Part shown: positions 30,004 through 36,345 of the stretch, one piece after another
Position numbering within the stretch: the stretch's first letter is position 1
Layout of the letters: each line of letters begins with the position of its first letter
Assembly (NCBI GenBank): GCA_947169825.1
Contig: CAMVRE010000001.1
Coordinates: forward strand, 80,463-116,807
Direction: 5' to 3'
Origin: an uncultured Verrucomicrobiota bacterium
GTDB taxonomy: Bacteria > Verrucomicrobiota > Kiritimatiellia > RFP12 > UBA3636
Length of the DNA: 36,345 bases
Made by a program: the position numbers and the translations under genes
The notes under the pieces: generated by a model
Told to the model about the DNA's origin: nothing
What the model saw: only the letters and a program-made list of their open reading frames with translations
Database searches by the model: none

Positions 30004-31143
30004 CTATGGAGCAGTATGTTCGATTGGCGTCAAGGACAAAAACCCTAAGTTTTTTTCCCGGATGAGATTGAATCCTTTGCCTCGGAACCGGGCTAAGATT
30101 TGTTCCTTCGTCGTCTCGGACAACGGATCCTTGTCGCCCAGAATGGATCTCCAGACTCGTCCGTAGTATGGATTCGACCGGTAGTTCAACATCATAAGCA
30201 ACCGCCTGTCGTCGTCGTCAAGCCCCGGAAGCGATTCGAACCGAACGGCCCCGTCGTTCCATTGTTCACCGGACCAGACAGGAATACACCCTAATGCCTT
30301 GCACTTTACTAGGATGTTTTTAGCCGCTTTGACACGTGCGTCTTCTTCCGTGATTGTTTCAAACAGGGTGGTAAGTTGATTGGGAGAAAAGCACGAAAGG
30401 AAGGACAACAGTTCGGCGCGTTCATCCGGCCACCAATCGGAGTCTTTGTTTTCGGCGGATATGTCAAACCCTAATTCCCGGACTTGAAACATAGTAGACA
30501 TATCATCTTTACGGTTGTTCCCAACTTGCGATTTCAACATCCTTTTTGCATTGACCAGTCGGTTGGCAACGCCAGAAATCCGAGACGCCTTTAACTCTGA
30601 CATTGACGGCAGAATCATGTTTTGAGCGACAACAAGTTTCCAACAGCATAAGGCATCATCGAATTGTGCGGAAAAACCTTTGGCACTCAAAACTCGACGA
30701 CAATTGGCCAGAGCCAAAATGTCTTCTTGTGAAATATCAACAAAAAAACCTTCAGAAAAGGAACTGCTTTTTTCCGAAAAACCTTCCCAAAAATTGATGT
30801 CAACGAGCGCCTGCCTTACCTTTTCATCAATGGAGCAATGCGACAAAGCAGCGTCTGTTTTGTCAACCCAAAGCTGTCCGTTCCATACGGGAATCATCCC
30901 TTTATTTCGCACTTCTTGCAATATCGACATAATTGATTCCTGATCAAGAGTCTGAAAACTTGAAAAGTAACCATTCCGGGAAGAATTCTTCAAAGGAGGA
31001 GGAAGACGAGCCAGCAGATTTGCTCGTTCGTCAGGAGTTTGTGCGCAACTAGAACGTGTTGAAAAGGTAAGACCAAATAGAAAAAGAATCATTACCGCGC
31101 GGCGGAGGAATGAAGAGGCGAGATGTATTGAAATGGTTTTCAT
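30004..31143 (-). CDS. Secreted protein with two IPVW-type repeat units
   Basis: PDERANLLARL...KGMIPVWNGQLWVDKTDAAL and PDERAELLSFL...LGCIPVWSGEQWNDGAVRF in the same protein. Confidence 0.75.
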   Translation of the reverse strand: MKTISIHLASSFLRRAVMILFLFGLTFSTRSSCAQTPDERANLLARLPPPLKNSSRNGYFSSFQTLDQESIMSILQEVRNKGMIPVWNGQLWVDKTDAALSHCSIDEKVRQALVDINFWEGFSEKSSSFSEGFFVDISQEDILALANCRRVLSAKGFSAQFDDALCCWKLVVAQNMILPSMSELKASRISGVANRLVNAKRMLKSQVGNNRKDDMSTMFQVRELGFDISAENKDSDWWPDERAELLSFLSCFSPNQLTTLFETITEEDARVKAAKNILVKCKALGCIPVWSGEQWNDGAVRFESLPGLDDDDRRLLMMLNYRSNPYYGRVWRSILGDKDPLSETTKEQILARFRGKGFNLIREKNLGFLSLTPIEHTAP

Positions 31144-31163
31144 TTGAAACTCCTGCTCGATTC

Positions 31164-31709
31164 TCAGTTGTTGTTGAGAATGTTTGTATGGCGTGAATCC
31201 GTGCATTCATGATCAATAATCAGTTCCCCCTTCTCGTTCAGATGCGGTATCACAATATCGTCCCATTCGAACGTTTGAAACGGACTCGCCGTTAATTCAT
31301 CTTCAAAAGAAGACGAAAGAGGCACTTGTTTGCGGCAATAGATTCCCGTTCGGAAGTGAAGGTCTATGACAAGTCCTACGCAGAGGGTTGACGAAAGAAT
31401 TCCCATTGGAGAATCAGACCATATACACCCCCTAAAACTGTATTGGACAGATTCTGAGGCAGGATCTGTGTCTTTTGAGTCAACATAGAACCTGTCGTTG
31501 AACGAGCAGTTCCGTATGATGTCGAAAAGACGCACTTGTTTAGACGTCCCGTTAAATGATGCGTTTCCTAAGAATGTTTGAACAAAAATGACGGGCCGCA
31601 TCCTCCGATTGCGGAGTTGTTCCGTAACTCCAAACGACTTGTCGGCCATATTGTTCATCAATTGTTCCGTCGTCCAACAAATCCGAATATGTGCCGTAAT
31701 CTTTGACAC
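31164..31709 (-). other. Likely out-of-frame continuation of paralog B
   Basis: RPVIFVQTFLGNASFNGTSKQVRLFDII...HTNILNNN; joining the frames gives ~463 aa, close to paralog A (469 aa). Confidence 0.6.
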
Positions 31710-32553
31710 ATGGATTAGCGGGGTTTACAGAATAATAGGAAACACTTCCTTCGGAATAACAAGAATCCAAATCTTTAGAAGTTGCTCGAACGATAAATTC
31801 GCCGCCCGTAGAACCGGGAGAAAAACACCCGTCCTCCGAAATTGCCCCGGCAGCTTCGTCCGTGTCCTCTTTCGGTTTCAAACTCCATGTCACACCATTT
31901 GGACAATAGCTATTGACGAGATGAAAATGTCCATCGGAAAAGCACTTTTCGCATCCTGACAATTCTTTTGGAGAAATCTCGACTCGAATCACCTCGACGT
32001 TGCATGTGTCGTTCCATTCAGGCTTCTCCGAAAAAGCGGCCGTGACGGTGTAGTGCCCTTGTGCCAAATCCCCGGGAATGAGAACATAGTCTCCAGTTCC
32101 CGAAATGCCAGAAGGTTCACTGGACCAAAACACAGTCGCAGGCTCAAAAGTGCTATCCTCGGTCAAGTGCAGGGTTGAGACCTCTCCATATGGGACATAC
32201 ACCGTATCTTCAAGAATGTCGATGTAGATAGGATAGACTATTCCGGATGCGGGATCTTCGTAGGTTCTTGTGTCTTTCGCCCGATATCGAATGGGCTTCT
32301 TTCCCGAAAAGGGAACGACCTTCGGCGTTTCGACGGTCATGTCACCGATGCCGGCAATTGAGATGGACGCCGGCTCTCGAACAGAAGACCTGTCTTGAAA
32401 CACGGCGAAGTCATCGCCAATCGCGAGGATGCCCCGGACCGACGGCGAGTCGGACGAAACGGAGACGAGCCCGTTGTCCGCCGTTACGGCGCGGGATGCG
32501 ATACTGACCAGACAGGAGGCCGAGAACAAGAGATGGCGAAACAATGATTTCAT
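31552..32553 (-). CDS. Secreted paralog B (N-terminal part; probably frameshifted near 31590-31620)
   Basis: SRAVTADNGLVSVSSDSPSVRGILAIGDDFAVF...GHYTVTAAFSEKPEWNDTCNVEVIRVEISPKEL; stops soon after SEDAAR while another frame continues. Confidence 0.8.
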   Translation of the reverse strand: MKSLFRHLLFSASCLVSIASRAVTADNGLVSVSSDSPSVRGILAIGDDFAVFQDRSSVREPASISIAGIGDMTVETPKVVPFSGKKPIRYRAKDTRTYEDPASGIVYPIYIDILEDTVYVPYGEVSTLHLTEDSTFEPATVFWSSEPSGISGTGDYVLIPGDLAQGHYTVTAAFSEKPEWNDTCNVEVIRVEISPKELSGCEKCFSDGHFHLVNSYCPNGVTWSLKPKEDTDEAAGAISEDGCFSPGSTGGEFIVRATSKDLDSCYSEGSVSYYSVNPANPCVKDYGTYSDLLDDGTIDEQYGRQVVWSYGTTPQSEDAARHFCSNILRKRII

Positions 32554-32656
32554 AGTTGGTTAACGCAAGTGGGTGTTAAACGAATGATGGCAGCGCGATG
32601 TGTTTTCGTGGAGTACTGTCTTAGAGGAGAGGTGTGATGTCGTTCTTGCAGGGGGT

Positions 32657-32726
32657 ATTCTAAAGCGTGGGGCGATTGCATTCAAGCGCAAAAGGGGCTA
32701 TCAATCGTCAGAAATTCGTCAGAGGG
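32657..32726 (-). promoter_or_regulatory. E5: promoter module with tandem 11-bp motif
   Basis: CGTCAGAAATTCGTCAGAGGG at 32706-32726; 20 bp gap; TTGAAT (rc 32680-32685); 17 bp; TAGAAT (rc 32657-32662). Confidence 0.85.
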
Positions 32727-33329
32727 CCACTTTTTTTGCCCGAGAGGGGGTTCGGGGACGGAAGCGGGCGGGTGGGCAGCCTTTCGCCGGCGGGTTGCAA
32801 GGGATCGGGAAATGGCGATGGGGTCGTAGCCGTAGCCGAACGTTCGGCCCGTGACGGGACGGGAGAGATCGTCGATGTCGGCCCCGTAGAAGCGCTGCGA
32901 GCCAATCACCTCGGACCGGTCGTTGTAGGAATATCGCTCGAATGCCGTTTCGGCGAACGCTTCGCCGGAATCGACGCGAGCGATGCGACGGCCGATTTCG
33001 TCGTTCGTGTAGTCGAAGAAGAATGCCGTCTCTTCTCCGATTCCCTCGTCGTCGTGGAAGTCGATTTCTCTCTCGGATCCGCGTTGGTCGATACGAGTCG
33101 GCAGGTTTGTCATTCGGATCTTCACCATGTCTCCGGCGAAAAACCGGCGTCGACCTTCGGAACGGATCGACATCTTCTTCAAGCGGATGGGATCGCCACT
33201 GTTTGTCACGAAGTTCCGTGCCTTACCGGACATACCGTTCACGGTTCCAAGGATGCTGGCGAAATCGCACCTCTCCGTCTCGACGGTGAAGAAGTCCGCA
33301 TGGAGGGTTCTGTATCGTTTTGCGCTCAT
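32682..33329 (-). pseudogene. Chimera: DUF6731-like N-terminus fused in frame to RHS/YD-repeat fragment, then truncated
   Basis: RYRTLHADFFTVETERC...EIDFHDDEGIGEETAFFFD, then YTNDEIGRRIARVDSGEAFAETAFERYSYNDRSEVIGSQRFYG...FGYGYDPI (RHS-type), then unrelated residues to stop. Confidence 0.75.
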
Positions 33330-33360
33330 GTTGGTGTCCTCTTGGTTGTTGAATGACACG

Positions 33361-33430
33361 AGCGTAGCATTTCGCCCCAGTGAATAGAAGGGGGTATCAA
33401 GCCATAAATCGTCAGAAATTCGTCAGAAAT
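33361..33430 (-). promoter_or_regulatory. E6: promoter module with tandem 11-bp motif
   Basis: CGTCAGAAATTCGTCAGAAAT at 33410-33430; 20 bp gap; TTCTAT (rc 33384-33389); 17 bp; TACGCT (rc 33361-33366). Confidence 0.7.
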
Positions 33431-33855
33431 CTTTTGTTTGACGGAGAATGGGGGGGTCGCGCAAATAAGATGGAAGAAGAGGATTGGTGAAGGTCTCGTC
33501 GAACCTCATCGTAGTCCGGCTCGGGGGCGAGGCGTGCGGCGCCGCCGGTGACGGGGTTCGTGACGACGGTTTCGTCCGTGGCGGGGTCCTCGAACGCGAG
33601 CGCGGCGCCGTCGCCGACGGCGGCGAACCACGCCGCGGCGTTCGTGGTCGCCGGCGCGACGGACACGGCGCCGACGTCCTGCGTGACAACGGACGAGGAC
33701 GGCAGCGCCGCCGCCTGCGCGTCGCGGAGCAGCGAGCGCACGTCCTCCGGCACGCCGAACGAAAGCGCCGGTTCCTCCGCGCGCGAGACGAGCGCGCAGA
33801 AGGCGAGAGGAAGGATCGCGGAACGGAAAAGAGGGAACGGAAGTCGTGCTTTCAT
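33412..33855 (-). CDS. Short secreted protein, probably a truncated N-terminal remnant
   Basis: Signal peptide MKARLPFPLFRSAILPLAFCALVSRAEE; last residues RFLTNF encoded by the E6 motif. Confidence 0.6.
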   Translation of the reverse strand: MKARLPFPLFRSAILPLAFCALVSRAEEPALSFGVPEDVRSLLRDAQAAALPSSSVVTQDVGAVSVAPATTNAAAWFAAVGDGAALAFEDPATDETVVTNPVTGGAARLAPEPDYDEVRRDLHQSSSSILFARPPHSPSNKRFLTNF

Positions 33856-33910
33856 GGCTGGTTTTCCGGGTTGGGGATCGAAAAGTCGAAGGCTGTCCGT
33901 CATAGTAGAG

Positions 33911-33979
33911 ATTGTAGTTGGAGCAGAGAGTGCATTCAAGCGCAAAATCGCGCAAAATCGTCAGAATTTCGTCAGAAAT
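33911..33979 (-). promoter_or_regulatory. E7: promoter module with tandem 11-bp motif plus third half-site
   Basis: CGTCAGAATTTCGTCAGAAAT at 33959-33979, further CGTCAGAATT at ~33989; 19 bp gap; TTGAAT (rc 33934-33939); 17 bp; TACAAT (rc 33911-33916). Confidence 0.85.
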
Positions 33980-33989
33980 ACATTTCCCG

Positions 33990-34766
33990 TCAGAATTCTT
34001 GTTCGATCTCCGATTCCGGACGGGACTCCGATGCCGAAGAATTGGTTTCGTTCTCCAGATCGGAGGGGAAGACGAGCATCGCCTGAAAGGGCTCGGGGGC
34101 GGGAGGAGACGAAGATGCGTCTTCCGGCGGGTCGGAGGAGAAGACGCGCATCGCCTGGGCGGGAGGAGACGAAGGCGGCGAAGAACGGAGCGGCTCTTCG
34201 GGAATGTCCACGCCGCCGGCGCGGAGAAGGGAAAGCGCGGTGGAAAGGGGCTGGTCGCCCTCAACGAAAACGGCAACGTTCCCAATGCAGACCCTTATGT
34301 TGTTTCCGTTCAAACTTCCATCGGACTCTTTCCCTGAAATCAAAACCATGCCGAAGTCGGTGGTCGATGTGACGAATCTATTCGTGTGGGAGGAGACGGA
34401 AGACGACGAAAACGCGATGGTCGGAAACAGCAATTCACGAAGAGCATCAAAATGGTTCGTGCATGCATAGACACAAGCTTTGCCGGAGCTCAACGGAGAG
34501 GAATAGGACATTCCCGTGCGAATGGAGCCATCGCTCGAAGAAAACGCCGTGCGGGCAACCACATTCGTTTCTCCGTTGTCGGAAACGAAGAAAAGAGGAA
34601 GCGTCCACGTATATAGATTCGTCGACTCGGAACCCTGTCCCAGTCCCAAAGCGTAGACCAGTTGACTGGCCCTGCCGTATTCGGAGTCAAACAATGAAGG
34701 TTCCTGTCCCACCGCGATTTGGGCGGCAAGAAAGGCGAGCGAGCAAAGTGTTTTCATGGATTTCAT
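33990..34766 (-). CDS. Secreted protein of unknown function with Pro/Ser/Glu-rich tail
   Basis: Signal peptide MKTLCSLAFLAAQIAVGQE; ATG overlaps upstream stop (ATGA). Confidence 0.7.
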   Translation of the reverse strand: MKSMKTLCSLAFLAAQIAVGQEPSLFDSEYGRASQLVYALGLGQGSESTNLYTWTLPLFFVSDNGETNVVARTAFSSSDGSIRTGMSYSSPLSSGKACVYACTNHFDALRELLFPTIAFSSSSVSSHTNRFVTSTTDFGMVLISGKESDGSLNGNNIRVCIGNVAVFVEGDQPLSTALSLLRAGGVDIPEEPLRSSPPSSPPAQAMRVFSSDPPEDASSSPPAPEPFQAMLVFPSDLENETNSSASESRPESEIEQEF

Positions 34767-36343
34767 TTTGGAAGAACCGTGTATGTAACGGGTTTTGCGT
34801 TGGTTGGATTTCCCCCTTCTTTGCGAACGAGGACAGGACCGAAAACCGTGTACTCGACGTCATCCCAGAAATGCTCGTCCGGCAAGGATGTGTCGACCAT
34901 TCTGGAAACGTATTCGGTTAGAGATTCCGTTCCCAGGGCCGGTCCCGCACACGAATCGAAAATCTTTCCCGATTCACGGACGAAGAAATGACGAATGAAA
35001 TTGCTTCTGCCGATTTCGTTCGTATTGCAAAGAGGCGTTTTGAAGACGGCGCTCGGGTCGTTGAAGAAGGGATTGTTGCAGTCCGTCCCAACGCCGATCA
35101 AACGCCCCGGATTCAAGTATCCGAAAGGTTCCATTTTCATCAATTCGTTCGTAACTCCGGTCAATCGCCCCAACAAACAAAGCGAAACCGCCTGATCAAA
35201 GCAGTTGACGGTGTCGGACCTCCTTGACGATTTGCCGGAAATGTATGACCCCAACAGGAAACGCTGATCCACATTATCGAGATAATGGACATCACCGGCA
35301 ACCGTGTCATAAATCAAGTCATAGTCTTCGAAAAGAAAACGAGCGAGCCGTTTTAGGAAATCCTTGTTCGAGGCAACATTTCCACAGACATTCGTGGGAG
35401 TCAAAAAATCGAGCGCCGAAACCCAAACATTTGTTTCCGAAATGTCGTCGTCCGTCCACGGCAGGACCGGTTCGTCGAGGATTGAATACGCGATGCGCGG
35501 GCCGTTGGTGGCGACGTAGACGGACGAGGGGAGTTCGTGTCCGTTGACGGAGGTCGCGGACCAATGCCAGAGTTCGTTGGTGCTGCGGGCAACGACGGAG
35601 GGAACGTCCAGGGCGAAGGCGAAGGCCGCGTAGTCCGGATGGGGCGCGGCGCCGGACGCCTTCGTGACGCCGTTTGAGAAGGAGACGGTCGTTTCGCCGA
35701 TCCACGAGAAGATCGGACTGAATCCGAAGGCGGAAAGGGCCGCGCTGCGGATGTCGGCGGGACGGATTTCGAAGCGGGCCTGAATGGTCGGCGTCGTTCC
35801 GGCGATCCAGCAGGCGGGTTCGTCGCGGGTCGGAGCCGCGGCGTGGTCCCGGGGCTTCTCCCATTCGCCGCTTGCGTAGTCGATGGGCGTCGCGAAGTCG
35901 CGGCGCAGGTTGATCGCGTCGGCGGAATGGACGTTGGTTGCCCAGTTGAAGGCAAGACCGGTATCCCAGATGTCCCACGCGGTGACGGGGACGTGGAGCG
36001 TGCGGAGGACGTTGTTCGACGGGCCGACGATTTCGTAGGCGACGTGCGAGCCGCCGACGGAGGGCGACGGCGCCGTCGCCTGGATCGCGAAGACGGTTCC
36101 GGTGTCGCCCGCGTGCAGCTGGTTCGTGGCGTCGGCCCAAAGGCGCAGGTTCGACGAGACGGAAAGGATGCGGACCGCGGCGTCGTCCGGCTCGTAGGCC
36201 CAGCTGCAACAGCAATCGTCGGAAACCCTTCCGAGGGCCGTAAACGTCGCGGCTCCGCCGCCTCCGACAAGGTGGTCGTCGGCGAGGTCAGGCGTTCCGT
36301 TGCCGTCCTCGTCCCGCCAGGCGACGTGGACGTAGAGCCCGCC
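34763..36343 (-). CDS. Large secreted protein, C-terminal part (continues beyond right edge), transglutaminase-like C-terminal region
   Basis: Minus-strand frame fully open from window end (GGLYVHVAWRDEDGNGTPDLADDHLVGGGG...) into the 34763-35404 ORF; DTVNCFDQAVSLCLLGRL ... IRHFFVRESGKIFDSCAGPALG. Confidence 0.75.
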   Translation of the reverse strand, partial: GGLYVHVAWRDEDGNGTPDLADDHLVGGGGAATFTALGRVSDDCCCSWAYEPDDAAVRILSVSSNLRLWADATNQLHAGDTGTVFAIQATAPSPSVGGSHVAYEIVGPSNNVLRTLHVPVTAWDIWDTGLAFNWATNVHSADAINLRRDFATPIDYASGEWEKPRDHAAAPTRDEPACWIAGTTPTIQARFEIRPADIRSAALSAFGFSPIFSWIGETTVSFSNGVTKASGAAPHPDYAAFAFALDVPSVVARSTNELWHWSATSVNGHELPSSVYVATNGPRIAYSILDEPVLPWTDDDISETNVWVSALDFLTPTNVCGNVASNKDFLKRLARFLFEDYDLIYDTVAGDVHYLDNVDQRFLLGSYISGKSSRRSDTVNCFDQAVSLCLLGRLTGVTNELMKMEPFGYLNPGRLIGVGTDCNNPFFNDPSAVFKTPLCNTNEIGRSNFIRHFFVRESGKIFDSCAGPALGTESLTEYVSRMVDTSLPDEHFWDDVEYTVFGPVLVRKEGGNPTNAKPVTYTVLPK

Positions 36344-36345
36344 GC

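Noticed and set aside
12601-33980. CRISPR array from the repeated CGTCAGAAATT motif
   Set aside because: Copies are dispersed over 20 kb, only two tandem units each, no spacers and no cas genes; position fits promoters.
35319-36270. Two minus-strand ORFs of ~290 aa (35319-36215, 35401-36270)
   Set aside because: Wrong frames; the third minus frame is open to the edge, continues the 34763-35404 ORF and has natural composition.

Overview
The window has two parts. (1) 1 to ~11.1 kb is very GC-rich chromosomal backbone: acyl-CoA ligase C-terminus, sugar-phosphate isomerase, Gfo/Idh/MocA oxidoreductase, YifB/ComM ATPase, glycosyltransferase, Ca/Na antiporter, malic enzyme, a fused YnbE-YdbL lipoprotein, and a ToxR-like membrane winged-helix regulator. 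(2) From ~11.2 kb to the right edge is a lower-GC accessory region, nearly all on the minus strand. It contains a DUF6731-like + TM pair, a Pycsar-like operon (class III cyclase-like + PIN-like + SLATT-like 2TM protein), an IS1595-type transposon with two passenger genes (one PRTase-like), a SIR2-family protein, a DUF2971 protein, and a block of duplicated secreted-protein modules with RHS debris and a large secreted protein with a transglutaminase-like C-terminus. The strongest unlisted signal is a dispersed promoter module. Seven accessory transcription units carry the tandem 11-bp motif CGTCAGAAATT-CGTCAGAAAT at 9-10 or 19-20 bp (one or two helical turns) upstream of a sigma70-like -35/-10. 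An inverted-repeat variant lies upstream of the membrane winged-helix regulator. This suggests a dedicated regulon of defence and secreted-protein cassettes. All homology calls are motif recognition by eye; no searches were run.
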